Assembly: GCF_000371965.1 (NCBI RefSeq)
Contig: NZ_AQUO01000001.1
Location: 310,001-374,000, forward strand
Direction: 5' to 3'
DNA from: Paracoccus sp. N5
Lineage (GTDB): Bacteria > Pseudomonadota > Alphaproteobacteria > Rhodobacterales > Rhodobacteraceae
Length of the DNA stretch: 64,000 nucleotides
Positions 29,331 through 38,875 of this stretch are shown here, one piece after another. The notes below the pieces were generated by a model, which saw only the letters and a program-made list of their open reading frames with translations, did no database searches and had not been told where the DNA came from. The position numbers were made by a program, and so were the translations under genes. Positions within the stretch are counted from its first letter, which is position 1. Every line of letters starts with the position of its first letter.

Positions 29331-31418
29331 ATGACCAAGTTTTCCGATCTGAAGCTGGACCCCAAGGTTCTGAAAGCCATTGCCGAGGCCGGGTATGAAA
29401 CCCCGACCCCGATCCAGGCCGGGGCGATTCCCCCCGCGCTGGAAGGCCGCGACGTGCTGGGCATCGCCCAGACCGGCACCGGCAAGACGGCGAGCTTCAC
29501 CCTGCCCATGATTACCCTCCTGGGCCGCGGCCGCGCCCGCGCCCGGATGCCGCGTTCGCTGGTGCTGTGCCCGACGCGCGAACTGGCCGCCCAGGTGGCC
29601 GAGAATTTCGACATCTATGCCAAGCACACCCGGCTGACCAAGGCGCTGCTGATCGGCGGCGTGAGTTTCGGCGAACAGGACCGGCTGATCGACCGCGGCG
29701 TCGACGTGCTGATCGCCACCCCGGGCCGGCTTCTGGACCATTTCGAGCGCGGCAAGCTTCTGCTGACCGGCGTGCAGATCATGGTGGTGGACGAGGCCGA
29801 CCGCATGCTCGACATGGGCTTCATCCCCGACATCGAGCGCATCTTCCAGCTGACGCCCTTCACCCGGCAGACGCTGTTCTTCTCGGCCACCATGGCACCC
29901 GAGATCGAGCGCATCACCGACACCTTCCTGCATTCGCCGGAACGGATCGAGGTCGCCCGCCAGGCCACCACCAGCGAGACGATCACCCAGAAGCTGGTCG
30001 AGATCACCCCGACCCGCCGCGACCAGGCCGCCAAGCAGAAGCGCGAGCTTCTCCGCGCCCTGATCCGGGCCGAGGGCGAGGGCCTGAAGAACGCCATCAT
30101 CTTCTGCAACCGCAAGACCGACGTGGATATCGTCGCCAAGTCGCTGAAGGCGCATGGTTTCGACGCCGCGCCGATCCACGGCGACCTGGACCAGCGCCAC
30201 CGCATGGCGACGCTGGACGGCTTCCGCGAAGGCACGCTGCGCTTCCTCGTCGCCTCGGACGTGGCGGCGCGGGGGCTCGACATTCCGGCGGTCAGCCATG
30301 TCATCAATTTCGACCTGCCCAGCCATGCCGAGGATTATGTCCACCGCATCGGCCGCACCGGCCGCGCCGGGCGCGAGGGCACCGCGATCTCGATCGGCAC
30401 CCCCGCCGATGAGAAATACCTGACCGCCATCGAATCGCTGGTCAAGCAGAGCCTGCCCCGCGCCCCCCTGCCCGAGGGCTTCACCCTCTCGGCCGCCGCC
30501 CAGGACGCCCCGCGCCCGGGCCGCGAGAGCAACGCCCGGCGCGAGCGCGGCCGGGAGCGGGATCGGGATCGGGATCGCGGCGAACGCCGCGGCCGCCGCG
30601 ACGACAGCGAACAGCGCGCCGCCGCGCCGGAACCCCGCGCCGAGGCGCCCGTCCAGCCCGAGCGCCGCCACGATCGGCCCGCGCGCGAGGAGCGTCGCGA
30701 CGACCGGCGCGACGACCGCCGGGGCGAGCGCGGCGGTCATGACCGCCACGAGCGCCGCGAGGATCGCCGCACCGACCGCCATCCGGTGATGGGCATGGGC
30801 GATCACATGCCCGAGTTCATGACCCGGACCTTCCGCCCCGGCTTCCTGGAGCCGGCCGAGGAAACCCCGGTGGTCGAGGCCGAGGATCTGGCGCCGGTGC
30901 CGGCGGAAACCGCCCCGGCGACCGAGGCCACCCCGGCCGCCGAGGCACCCGCGCCGGCCGAAAAGCCCAAGCGCAGCCGCAGCCGCAAGGCCAAGCCCGC
31001 GCCGGAAGCGGCCCCCGAAGCCGCCGCCGAACCGGCCCCCGCCGAGGCAGCGCCCGAGCCCGTGACCGAGGCGACGCCTGAGGCCGTGCCTCAGCCGGCG
31101 GCCGAGGCCTCGACCGAAGCGGCAATGCCGGAAAAGCCGGTGCGCCAGCGCAAGCCGCGCGCCACCAAGGCCAAGGCCGCCGCGACCGAGCCGGAAACCG
31201 CCCCCGAGGCTCCGGACAGTACCGCAGCCCCGGCCGAAGAGCCCGCCGAAGCCGCCGAGAAGCCGGCCAGGAAGCCCGCGAAGCCGCGCGCGCCGCGCAA
31301 GTCCCGCGCCAAGGCCCAACCCGCCGAGGCGCCGGCCGAGACCGCGCCTGAGGCCGAAGCCGAGGCGCCGCAGGCCGACACCGTCCCCAGCCCGGACGAT
31401 ACGGCGGCCGACGCCTGA
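29331..31418 (+). CDS. DEAD-box RNA helicase, RhlE type
   Basis: ATP-dependent RNA helicase of 695 residues. The RecA-like core (1-380) shows PTPIQ, AQTGTGKT, PTRELA, VDEADRMLDMGF, SAT, ARGLDIP and HRIGRTGRAG. The remaining 300 residues are low complexity: an Arg/Asp-rich stretch (about 395-480), then an Ala/Pro/Glu/Lys-rich tail, likely disordered and RNA-binding. Roles in ribosome assembly or cold adaptation are known for the family. lnt follows 8 bases later and is probably co-transcribed. Confidence 0.93.
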   Translation: MTKFSDLKLDPKVLKAIAEAGYETPTPIQAGAIPPALEGRDVLGIAQTGTGKTASFTLPMITLLGRGRARARMPRSLVLCPTRELAAQVAENFDIYAKHTRLTKALLIGGVSFGEQDRLIDRGVDVLIATPGRLLDHFERGKLLLTGVQIMVVDEADRMLDMGFIPDIERIFQLTPFTRQTLFFSATMAPEIERITDTFLHSPERIEVARQATTSETITQKLVEITPTRRDQAAKQKRELLRALIRAEGEGLKNAIIFCNRKTDVDIVAKSLKAHGFDAAPIHGDLDQRHRMATLDGFREGTLRFLVASDVAARGLDIPAVSHVINFDLPSHAEDYVHRIGRTGRAGREGTAISIGTPADEKYLTAIESLVKQSLPRAPLPEGFTLSAAAQDAPRPGRESNARRERGRERDRDRDRGERRGRRDDSEQRAAAPEPRAEAPVQPERRHDRPAREERRDDRRDDRRGERGGHDRHERREDRRTDRHPVMGMGDHMPEFMTRTFRPGFLEPAEETPVVEAEDLAPVPAETAPATEATPAAEAPAPAEKPKRSRSRKAKPAPEAAPEAAAEPAPAEAAPEPVTEATPEAVPQPAAEASTEAAMPEKPVRQRKPRATKAKAAATEPETAPEAPDSTAAPAEEPAEAAEKPARKPAKPRAPRKSRAKAQPAEAPAETAPEAEAEAPQADTVPSPDDTAADA

Positions 31419-31426
31419 GGCGCGCC

Positions 31427-32968
31427 ATGGCGGCGGCAGCCGTGCCGACCCCCGCAAGACCGGGGCGCCCGTCCTGGGCGGCGCTCGCGCTTGACCTGAT
31501 CCTTGGCGCCGGCGCGGCGCTGGGACAGGCCCCCTGGGGTCTCTGGCCGCTGACCGTGCTGGCGCTGGCCACGCTTTGCTGGCGCATCGCCCGCGCGCCC
31601 GGCCCGCGGCCCGCCGCCTGGCACGCCTTCGCGGCCGGTCTTGGCCATTTCGCGCTGGCCATGTCCTGGATCGTCGAGCCCTTCCTGGTCGAACCCGAGA
31701 TCTATGGCTGGATGGCCCCCTTCGCCCTGGCGCTGATGGCGGCCGGCGCGGCACTGTTCTGGACCCTGCCCGCCTGGGCCGCCGCAAGGCTGACCCCGGG
31801 CTTTCCCCGGCAGGGGCTGGTCTTTGCGGCGCTGATCGTGCTGTCGGATTGGCTGCGCGGCTGGATCTTCACCGGCCTGCCCTGGACGCTGACCGGCCAT
31901 GTCTGGATCGGCACCCCGGCCGCGCAACTGGCGGCAACATTCGGCGCCATCGGCCTCTCGGGCCTGACTATGCTGGCGGCGGCGCTGCCGCTCGCCTTCT
32001 GGCGCGGTCCCGCGCGGCAGCTGCGAGGGGCCGTGCCGGGCACGATCCTGTCGGCGCTCGTCATCGCAACCGCCCTCAGCGCCGGCCTGGCACGGCTCGC
32101 GCGTCCGCTGCCGCCCGACACCGCCATCCAGCTGCGCCTGATCCAGCCCGACGCCACCCAGGCGCTGAAATGGGACCCCTATTGGTCCGAGGTCTTCTTC
32201 CGCCGCCTCCTCGACCTTTCCGCCGCCCGCGAGCCCGGCCGGCCGGCACCCGACGCGGTGATCTGGCCCGAGACGGCGGTGAACTTCCTGCTCGACCAGT
32301 CCGGCACCGCGCCGCAGGAGATCGCCGGCTTCGCCGGCGCGCCGGTGATCCTCGGCATCCAGCGCAGCGAAGGCCAGCGCTATTTCAACAGCCTGACCGA
32401 GTTCTCGGCACGCGGCATCGGCCCGGTCTATGACAAGTTCCACCTCGTTCCCTTCGGCGAATACACCCCCTGGGGCGACCTGATGGCGCGCTTCGGCGTC
32501 CGGGCCTTCGCCGCGCAGCACGGTTTCGGCTATTCCGCCGGTCCCGGCCCGCGGCTTCTCGACCTGCCCGGCCTGCCCCGGATGCAGCCGCTGATCTGCT
32601 ATGAGGCGATCTTCTCGCGCCACCTGATCGCGGGCGAGACGCGGCCGGCCTGGCTGCTGCAGGTGACGAACGACGCCTGGTTCGGCGCGCTCTCGGGGCC
32701 CTGGCAGCACCTGGCGCAGGCACGGCTGCGCGCCATCGAATCCGGCTTGCCGCTGATGCGCGCGGCGAACACCGGCGTCTCGGCGGTCATCGACGCCCGC
32801 GGCGGTCTGCGCGCCACGCTGGGGCTGAACCGCGCCGGCCGCATCGACGCGGCGCTGCCCGGCGCACTGCCGCCCACGCCCTGGGCGCGCTGGGGCGACG
32901 GGCCGGCGCTGGCCCTGGTGCTGGCGGCCCTGGCCCTGGCCGCGCGGCGGCGTCATCAGCACGGTTGA
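31427..32968 (+). CDS. lnt: Apolipoprotein N-acyltransferase
   Basis: Inner-membrane enzyme that adds the third acyl chain to lipoproteins. 513 residues: an N-terminal multi-helix membrane part and a nitrilase-type catalytic domain with the triad Glu (IWPETAV), Lys (YDKFHLVPFGEYTP) and Cys (PLICYEAIF). Full length. Begins 8 bases after the helicase stop. Confidence 0.95.
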   Translation: MAAAAVPTPARPGRPSWAALALDLILGAGAALGQAPWGLWPLTVLALATLCWRIARAPGPRPAAWHAFAAGLGHFALAMSWIVEPFLVEPEIYGWMAPFALALMAAGAALFWTLPAWAAARLTPGFPRQGLVFAALIVLSDWLRGWIFTGLPWTLTGHVWIGTPAAQLAATFGAIGLSGLTMLAAALPLAFWRGPARQLRGAVPGTILSALVIATALSAGLARLARPLPPDTAIQLRLIQPDATQALKWDPYWSEVFFRRLLDLSAAREPGRPAPDAVIWPETAVNFLLDQSGTAPQEIAGFAGAPVILGIQRSEGQRYFNSLTEFSARGIGPVYDKFHLVPFGEYTPWGDLMARFGVRAFAAQHGFGYSAGPGPRLLDLPGLPRMQPLICYEAIFSRHLIAGETRPAWLLQVTNDAWFGALSGPWQHLAQARLRAIESGLPLMRAANTGVSAVIDARGGLRATLGLNRAGRIDAALPGALPPTPWARWGDGPALALVLAALALAARRRHQHG

Positions 32969-33003
32969 CGGCAACCGGGGCGTGATCTATCGCTGAGCGT
33001 TGA

Positions 33004-33048
33004 CCGCCACAACGGCTTCCTGGCGTGGCGGCGTCATTCAACGGAGCA
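33004..33048 (+). promoter_or_regulatory. SAM/SAH riboswitch upstream of metK
   Basis: CCGCCAC (33004-33010) pairs with GTGGCGG (33025-33031) around ACAACGGCTTCCTGGC, and ACGGAGCACC follows at 33041-33050. This matches the short pseudoknotted SAM/SAH riboswitch found before metK in Rhodobacterales: the loop TTCC pairs with the GGAG Shine-Dalgarno, so ligand binding would block translation of metK. Core nucleotides match what I recall of the class; P1 is perfect. Confidence 0.88.
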
Positions 33049-33053
33049 CCTTC

Positions 33054-34220
33054 ATGGCCAGACAGAACTACGTGTTCACCTCGGAATCCGTATCCGAGGG
33101 GCATCCCGACAAATTGTGCGACCAGATTTCCGACGCGGTGCTGGACGCGCTCCTGGCCGAGGACCCGGCCGCCCGCGTCGCCTGCGAGGCCTTCGCCACC
33201 ACCGGCACCGTGGTGATCGGCGGCGAGATCGGCCTGACCGACCAGAAGAAGCTGGGCGAATACATGGGCCGGGTGACGCAGATCGCCCGCGACACCATCC
33301 ACGACATCGGCTACGAGCAGGAAAAGTTCCACTGGAACACCTGCCACGTCCACAATTACCTGCACGAGCAATCCGCCCATATCAGCCAGGGCGTCGACCG
33401 CGACGGCGCCGGCGACCAGGGCATCATGTTCGGCTATGCCGTGGACGAGACGCCCGAACTGATGCCGGCGCCGATCCAATATGCCCATGCCATCCTGCGC
33501 CGCCTGGCCGAGGCCCGCAAATCCGGCGCCGAACCGATGCTGGGCCCGGATGCGAAATCCCAGCTGTCGCTGCGCTACGAGAACGGCAAGCCGGTCGAGG
33601 TGACCAGCCTGGTGCTCTCGCACCAGCACAAGGACGAGGCGCAGACATCGGACGACATCCGCGCCATCGTCGAGCCCTATATCCGCGAGGTCCTGCCCGC
33701 CGACTGGTTGACCGAGCGCACCGAATGGTGGGTGAACCCGACCGGCACCTTCGTCATCGGCGGCCCCGACGGCGACGCCGGCCTGACCGGACGCAAGATC
33801 ATCGTCGACACCTATGGTGGCGCGGCGCCGCACGGCGGCGGCGCCTTCTCGGGCAAGGACCCGACCAAGGTCGACCGCTCGGCCGCCTATGCCGCGCGCT
33901 ACCTGGCCAAGAACGTCGTCGCGGCCGGGCTGGCACGGCGTTGCGTAATCCAGCTTTCCTATGCCATCGGCGTGGCGAAGCCGCTGTCGATCTATGCCGA
34001 CACCTTCGGCACCTCGGACGTCCCCGAGGCCGAGATCGAACGCGCCATCGCCCGCGCCATGGACCTGACCCCGCGCGGCATCCGCGAACATCTGGAGCTA
34101 TGCCGCCCGATCTATCGCCGCACCGCCGCCTACGGCCATTTCGGCCGCGCGCCCGAAGCCGATGGCGGGTTCTCCTGGGAACGCACCGATCTCGCCGATG
34201 CGCTGAGACGCGAGTTGTAA
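33054..34220 (+). CDS. metK: S-adenosylmethionine synthetase
   Basis: Makes SAM from methionine and ATP in the cytoplasm. 388 residues with [21 protein letters not shown], the [15 protein letters not shown] loop and the [16 protein letters not shown] phosphate motif. GGAG seven bases before the ATG at 33054 is part of the upstream riboswitch; the longer frame to 33000 would run through it and is rejected. Confidence 0.97.
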   Translation: MARQNYVFTSESVSEGHPDKLCDQISDAVLDALLAEDPAARVACEAFATTGTVVIGGEIGLTDQKKLGEYMGRVTQIARDTIHDIGYEQEKFHWNTCHVHNYLHEQSAHISQGVDRDGAGDQGIMFGYAVDETPELMPAPIQYAHAILRRLAEARKSGAEPMLGPDAKSQLSLRYENGKPVEVTSLVLSHQHKDEAQTSDDIRAIVEPYIREVLPADWLTERTEWWVNPTGTFVIGGPDGDAGLTGRKIIVDTYGGAAPHGGGAFSGKDPTKVDRSAAYAARYLAKNVVAAGLARRCVIQLSYAIGVAKPLSIYADTFGTSDVPEAEIERAIARAMDLTPRGIREHLELCRPIYRRTAAYGHFGRAPEADGGFSWERTDLADALRREL

Positions 34221-34244
34221 GGCCGCGCCGGGGGTTTCACACCC

Positions 34245-34370
34245 CCGGACCCCCGTGGGATATTTCAACAAGAAAGAAAGGGCCGCAGGTTTTTGCGTCC
34301 CCGTGAATTTCTTTCTTGGGCAAATATCCTGGGGGGAGCGCGGAACGCGCGGGGGGCAAAGCCCCCTCTT
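34245..34370. repeat. Inverted pair of the dispersed post-gene motif
   Basis: After metK, GGATATTTCAACAAGAAAG on one side and TTTCTTGGGCAAATATCC on the other form an inverted pair around about 35 bases, followed by a GGGGGGC-AAA-GCCCCC hairpin. The same half-units recur after other genes in this window. It lies between the convergent metK and J-domain genes, so a shared terminator role is possible. Confidence 0.6.
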
Positions 34371-34372
34371 CT

Positions 34373-34999
34373 TCAATCCTTGAAGCTGCGGCTGTCCTTG
34401 ATCTGGTCCCAGGCCCAGACCACTTCTTGCAGCCGATCCTCGTCCGAGCGGTCACCGCCGTTCATGTCGGGGTGAAGATCCTTGACCAGGGATTTGTATT
34501 GCTTGCGAATCTCGGTGCGGGTCCAAGTGTCGCGCGCCTCGAGGATCTCGAGCGCCTTGCGTTCCGTCGGCGGCAGCTTGCGGCTGGCCGCCTTGCGGAC
34601 CTCGGGATTGGTGCCGTTGGCGCCCAGGATCTCCAGCGGGTCGTCGATGCCGTGGCGGGCCCATTTCTGCTCTTGCGCCGCGCGGCCGAAGGGTTTGGTC
34701 GGGCGCTCCCAGACCGTGGCATTGTCGAGGAACTCCTGGAACTCGGCCTCGGACTGGCCCTGGAAATAGTTCCAGTTCAGGTTGTATTCGCGCACATGGT
34801 CCTTGCAGAACCAATAGTAGTCGTCCAGCGCGCGCGGCGATTTCGGCGCGCGGTACTGGCCGGGCTCGTTGCAGCCTTCCTTGTCGCAGACCCGCCGCGA
34901 GGTTTCGAAGGCGCCGGACATGCCGCGCCGGCCCTTGGAACGCTTCTTCTTGTCGGAAGCGGCGGATATGTCGAAGCCGAACGGGTCGCTGTTGCTCAT
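34373..34999 (-). CDS. J-domain (DnaJ-like) protein
   Basis: A 208-residue co-chaperone-like protein. The N-terminal 110 residues contain a cysteine pair in RRVCDKEGCNEPG and a second Cys in WFCKDH, possibly metal-binding. The C-terminal 65 residues form a J domain with helix II, the HPD tripeptide (DLHPDMNGG) and helix III. This C-terminal J-domain layout is seen across Rhodobacterales. It would stimulate a DnaK protein; the client is unknown. Divergent from bolA. Confidence 0.88.
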   Translation of the reverse strand: MSNSDPFGFDISAASDKKKRSKGRRGMSGAFETSRRVCDKEGCNEPGQYRAPKSPRALDDYYWFCKDHVREYNLNWNYFQGQSEAEFQEFLDNATVWERPTKPFGRAAQEQKWARHGIDDPLEILGANGTNPEVRKAASRKLPPTERKALEILEARDTWTRTEIRKQYKSLVKDLHPDMNGGDRSDEDRLQEVVWAWDQIKDSRSFKD

Positions 35000-35050
35000 C
35001 TGACTGCCTTGTCCTGAACGGGACAGGCAGTTTAGGCTATTTCGCGGGAC

Positions 35051-35320
35051 ATGAAAGGGGTGATGCGGATGATTGCCGACGAGATGCGCGAGAAACTGGC
35101 GGGGCTCGCCCCCTCGCGGCTGGAGATCCTGGACGAAAGCGAGAGCCATCGCGGCCATGGCGGCTGGCGCGAGGGCGGCGAGACGCATTTCCGCATCCGC
35201 ATGGCCAGCCCCGCCTTCGCCGGGCTGGGCCATGTCGCCCGCCATCGGCTGGTGCATGCCGCCCTGGGCGATATCGTGCCGCGCATCCACGCCTTGGCGC
35301 TGGAGCTTGCCGAAAGCTGA
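35051..35320 (+). CDS. BolA family protein
   Basis: BolA/IbaG-like protein of up to 89 residues with the class II-KH-like fold (RLEILDESESHRGHGGW, then ETHFRIRMASPAFAG and HRLVHAAL). BolA proteins pair with monothiol glutaredoxins in iron-sulfur handling. Three in-frame ATGs exist (35051, 35063, 35069); GGGG eight bases before the last makes MIADEMREKL a realistic start. Divergent from the J-domain gene by 51 bases. Confidence 0.88.
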   Translation: MKGVMRMIADEMREKLAGLAPSRLEILDESESHRGHGGWREGGETHFRIRMASPAFAGLGHVARHRLVHAALGDIVPRIHALALELAES

Positions 35321-35413
35321 GCCGTTAGCGCGCGCAGTCTTGCCCGGTGCAGGTCGCGGGCGTAGAAGCCCCCCGGGATCAGAAACACGATCAGACACAC
35401 AAGGAATTTCCGT

Positions 35414-36379
35414 ATGAGCTCGGCCAAGGATTTCAATGACCGGATGCTGTCGCTGGGCCTCGCCCGGGTCAGCGAGGCGGCCGCCCATGCCTCGGCCCGG
35501 CTGATCGGCCGCGGCGACGAGAAGGCCGCGGACCAGGCCGCCGTCAACGCCATGCGCGAGCAGCTCAACATGCTCGACATCAAGGGCGTCGTGGTCATCG
35601 GCGAGGGCGAGCGCGACGAGGCGCCGATGCTCTATATCGGCGAGGAGGTCGGCTCCGGCGACGGTCCCGAGGTGGACATCGCGCTGGACCCGCTGGAGGG
35701 CACCACGCTGACCGCCAAGGACATGCCGAACGCGCTGACCGTGATCGCCATGGCGCCGCGCGGCACGCTGCTGCATGCCCCCGACGTCTATATGGAGAAA
35801 CTCGCCATCGGTCCGGGCTATGCCAAGGACGTGGTCAGCCTTGACATGGCGCCGGCCGAGCGCGTGCGGGCGCTGGCCAATGCGCGGGGCGTCAAGGACA
35901 GCGACATCACCGTCTGCATCCTCGAGCGTCCGCGCCACGAGGAATTGATCGCCGAGGTCCGCTCGACCGGCGCCGCGATCCGGCTGATCACCGACGGCGA
36001 CGTGGCCGGTGTGATCCATTGCGCCGAGGCGGAGCTGACCGGCATCGACATGTACATGGGCTCGGGCGGCGCGCCCGAGGGCGTGCTGGCGGCCAGCGCG
36101 CTGAAATGCATGGGCGGGCAGATGTGGGGCAAGCTCTTGTTTCGCAACGAGGACGAGAAGGGCCGCGCCAAGAAGGCCGGCATCACCGACCTGGACCGGA
36201 TCTATTCGCGCGACGAGCTGGTCACCGCCGACGTGATCTTCGCCGCCACCGGCGTCACCAACGGCTCGATCGTGGCCGGCGTCAAGCGCGAGCCGAACTA
36301 TCTGCAGACCGAGACCATCCTGATGCGCTCGAAGACCGGCTCGGTGCGGCGCATGATCTATCGCAACCCGGTCAAGTAA
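35414..36379 (+). CDS. glpX: Fructose-1,6-bisphosphatase class II
   Basis: Gluconeogenic phosphatase, 321 residues, with the lithium-sensitive phosphatase motifs GEGERDEAPML and DPLEGTT and the GSGGAPEGVLAASALK segment. AAGGA eight bases upstream supports the start at 35414. recJ follows after 47 bases on the same strand. Confidence 0.95.
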   Translation: MSSAKDFNDRMLSLGLARVSEAAAHASARLIGRGDEKAADQAAVNAMREQLNMLDIKGVVVIGEGERDEAPMLYIGEEVGSGDGPEVDIALDPLEGTTLTAKDMPNALTVIAMAPRGTLLHAPDVYMEKLAIGPGYAKDVVSLDMAPAERVRALANARGVKDSDITVCILERPRHEELIAEVRSTGAAIRLITDGDVAGVIHCAEAELTGIDMYMGSGGAPEGVLAASALKCMGGQMWGKLLFRNEDEKGRAKKAGITDLDRIYSRDELVTADVIFAATGVTNGSIVAGVKREPNYLQTETILMRSKTGSVRRMIYRNPVK

Positions 36380-36426
36380 GCGGGCGGCATCTTGAACAGC
36401 GGGCGGTCATGGGGGATGAAGCCCGC

Positions 36427-38181
36427 ATGACCGCTTTGCTTTCGCCCGCCTTCCTTTCCGTCACCGCCTCGCTGACCGGCCGGTCGTGGCGCGGCCCCGA
36501 GACCAGCCTGGAGCGTGCGGCCGAAGCGCTGGCGCAGGACAGCCGCCTGCCCCTGCCCGTCAGCCGCGTTCTGGCCGAGCGCGGCGTGCCGGCGCATGAG
36601 GCGCAGGCCTATCTGGACCCCAAGCTGCGCGACCTGCTGCCCGACCCGCTGCGGCTGCGCGACATGGACAAGGCGGCCGAACGCATCACCGCCGCCGCCC
36701 TGTCCGGCCAGCGCATCGCCGTCTTTGCCGATTACGACGTGGACGGCGGCGCCTCGGCCGCGTTGCTGATCGACTGGCTGCGCCGCCAGGGCCGCGATGC
36801 GACGCTTTATATTCCCGACCGCATCGACGAGGGTTACGGCCCGAACGCCCCGGCCATCGCCGCGCTGTCGCAAAGCCACGACCTGATCGTCTGCGTCGAC
36901 TGCGGCACGCTGAGCCACGAGGCGCTGGCCGCCGCCACCTGCGACGTGATCGTGCTGGACCACCACCAAGGCGGCGAGACGCTGCCGCCGGTCCTGGCCG
37001 TGGTGAACCCCAACCGCGCCGACGAGGACGGCGCCCTGGGCCATCTCTGCGCCGCGGGCGTCGTCTTCCTGACGCTGGTGCGCTGCAACAGCCTGCTGCG
37101 TGCCGCGGGCCATGCGGCGCCCGACCTGATCCCGCTTCTGGACCTGGTGGCGCTGGCGACGGTGGCCGATGTGGCGCCGCTGGTCGGGGTCAACCGGGCC
37201 TTCGTGCGCCAGGGGCTGCTGATCATGGCCCGGCGCGAGCGGCCCGGCCTGGTGGCGCTGTCGGATGTGGCGCGGCTCGATTCGGCGCCGAACGCCTTTC
37301 ACCTGGGCTTCCTGCTGGGGCCGCGGATCAACGCCGGCGGCCGTGTCGGGCAGGCCGACCTGGGGGCGCAATGCCTGTCCTGCACCGATGCCGCCCTGGC
37401 GCAGCGCCTGGCGGCGGAACTGGACGCGTTGAACCGCGACCGCCGCGCCATCGAGGCCGCCGTGCGTGGCGAGGCGCTGGCCCAGGTCGAGGCGCGCGGC
37501 GCCGAGACACTGGCCTGGGCCGCCGGCCAGGGCTGGCATCCGGGCGTGGTCGGCATCGTTGCCGCGCGGATGAAAGAGGCGACCAACCTGCCCTCGGTCG
37601 TGATCGGCATCGAGGGCGGCATCGGCAAGGGCTCGGCGCGCTCGGTCCCGGGCGTCGACCTGGGCCGCGCCGTGCAGCGCCTGGCGGCCGAGGGGCTGCT
37701 GCTGAAGGGCGGCGGCCATGCCATGGCGGCCGGGCTGACGGTGGAGGAGGCCCTGCTTCCCGCCGCGATGGAGCGGTTGGCGCAGCTTTTGTCGCGCGAG
37801 ATGGCCGCGCGCAGCGGCGCGGGCGAGTTGCGCATCTCGGGGCTGTTGGACCCGGCCGGCGCCACGGTCGAGCTGATGCAGATGCTGGACCGGGCCGGCC
37901 CCTTCGGCCAGGCGGCGCCGGCGCCGCGTTTCGCCTTTGCCGACCAGCTGATCGACAGCGCCAGCACCATGGGCGACAGCCACCTGCGCCTGCGCTTCCG
38001 CAGCGCCGGCAGCCCGGTGATCGAGGCGGTGGCCTGGGGCGCGATGACCGGCCCGCTGGGCCCGGCCTTGCTGGGCGCGAAGGGTCGCCGCTTCCACTTG
38101 GCCGGCAGGCTGGAGCTGTCGCAATGGGGCGGTCGCGAGCGGGTGCGCCTGCGCCTCGACGATGCCGCGCCGGTTGGCTGA
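36427..38181 (+). CDS. recJ: Single-strand-specific exonuclease RecJ
   Basis: 5'-3' ssDNA exonuclease of recombination and mismatch repair, about 584 residues. DHH family motifs are intact: FADYDVDGGASA, VDCG, VLDHHQGG and, in DHHA1, GGGHAMAAGL. The start could also be the ATG at 36409 (MGDEARM); GGGGGA lies 10 bases before the chosen ATG. The much longer upstream frame is a shadow of glpX. Confidence 0.95.
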   Translation: MTALLSPAFLSVTASLTGRSWRGPETSLERAAEALAQDSRLPLPVSRVLAERGVPAHEAQAYLDPKLRDLLPDPLRLRDMDKAAERITAAALSGQRIAVFADYDVDGGASAALLIDWLRRQGRDATLYIPDRIDEGYGPNAPAIAALSQSHDLIVCVDCGTLSHEALAAATCDVIVLDHHQGGETLPPVLAVVNPNRADEDGALGHLCAAGVVFLTLVRCNSLLRAAGHAAPDLIPLLDLVALATVADVAPLVGVNRAFVRQGLLIMARRERPGLVALSDVARLDSAPNAFHLGFLLGPRINAGGRVGQADLGAQCLSCTDAALAQRLAAELDALNRDRRAIEAAVRGEALAQVEARGAETLAWAAGQGWHPGVVGIVAARMKEATNLPSVVIGIEGGIGKGSARSVPGVDLGRAVQRLAAEGLLLKGGGHAMAAGLTVEEALLPAAMERLAQLLSREMAARSGAGELRISGLLDPAGATVELMQMLDRAGPFGQAAPAPRFAFADQLIDSASTMGDSHLRLRFRSAGSPVIEAVAWGAMTGPLGPALLGAKGRRFHLAGRLELSQWGGRERVRLRLDDAAPVG

Positions 38182-38222
38182 AAGGCGGCGGAAAAAACTT
38201 CCTGCCCGGGCGATTTTTCCGC

Positions 38223-38250
38223 TTGCAGCCCTGCGGCCCAAGCCCTAAAC
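38223..38250 (+). promoter_or_regulatory. Putative promoter of tRNA-Glu copy 1
   Basis: TTGCAG, a 16-base spacer and CTAAAC lie 45 bases before the tRNA. The second tRNA-Glu copy has the same kind of pair (TTGCGC, 16 bases, CTAAAT), which supports both. Confidence 0.4.
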
Positions 38251-38294
38251 ACCGCCCCACGCCGCCGGCACAGACCTTGGCGGAACAAGAAAGT

Positions 38295-38369
38295 GGCCCG
38301 TTCGTCTATCGGTTAGGACGTCAGGTTTTCAACCTGAAAAGAGGGGTTCGACTCCCCTACGGGCTGCCA
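38295..38369 (+). tRNA. tRNA-Glu (TTC), copy 1
   Basis: Acceptor GGCCCGT/ACGGGCT (first pair G-U), anticodon stem TCAGG/CCTGA with loop TTTTCAA (anticodon TTC), T arm GGTTCGACT, discriminator G and encoded CCA. Its sequence is identical to copy 2, about 0.5 kb downstream. The bases after its CCA are followed by an integrase remnant. Confidence 0.95.
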
Positions 38370-38463
38370 CTTCCATATTGTTTCTCTACGTTGTCAAACT
38401 GTTGCATGACCGAAGCGGCCAACTCGGCAAGCTGTTGGCCCCCTGCACCGGAATTCCGCGCCA

Positions 38464-38637
38464 TTAAGACGGCCCAACCCCCAATTTCGTCAACCTTTTC
38501 CGAACCGCCGCGACCGTATATGTCCGGGCTTCCTTGGTGGTGGCATGGGCCAGGTAGCTCATGACCTCGTTTTCCGTGCCGCCCGCCTCGGCGATGGCGG
38601 TGGCCTGAGCCTGAAAGCGCGGAAGCTGATCAGTCAT
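38464..38637 (-). pseudogene. Remnant of a tyrosine integrase C-terminus
   Basis: A 57-residue frame (MTDQLPRFQ start) that aligns with the end of the intact integrase next door: QAT-x-IAE-x-GGTE-x-EVMS(Y/F)LAHAT-x-KE-x2-TYT, including the presumed catalytic Tyr. The Arg-His-x-x-Arg part of the active site is missing and the frame stops early, so it is a decayed copy. Its position just after tRNA-Glu copy 1 mirrors the intact integrase after copy 2 and marks an older insertion. Confidence 0.75.
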
Positions 38638-38826
38638 AGAGCTTCACCGGCCGGGTCGTTTCGGAGCTTGGCGCGATCACCGGCAGGACGATGGCGCCGT
38701 TCACGGCATTTTTCGGGGACATGGTTTCCGCCGCTCGGCAGGACCGAACAGAGCGGCGCTCTTGCCCGCGGCAAATCCCCTGCTCCGCCTTGGAAAAATT
38801 TCCCGCCGGAACATCGCGCCGCCCCC

Positions 38827-38854
38827 TTGCGCGAGCGGCAAAGCTGGCCTAAAT
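38827..38854 (+). promoter_or_regulatory. Putative promoter of tRNA-Glu copy 2
   Basis: TTGCGC (38827), a 16-base spacer and CTAAAT (38849-38854) lie 21 bases before the tRNA. The upstream DNA differs from that of copy 1, so this copy carries its own promoter. Confidence 0.4.
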
Positions 38855-38875
38855 GTCCGCATCGCCGACGCGCAT

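Noticed and set aside
38188..38222. GCGGAAAAA...TTTTTCCGC inverted repeat after recJ as a terminator
   Set aside because: The stem is AT-rich at its inner part with a 17-base loop and lacks a T-run after it; it also overlaps the presumed tRNA-Glu promoter. Function unclear.
38630..38722. 30-codon frame (MSPKNAVNGA start) upstream of the integrase remnant
   Set aside because: Overlaps the remnant by a few bases and might be a small phage gene relic, but it has no good ribosome site and no similarity I can name.
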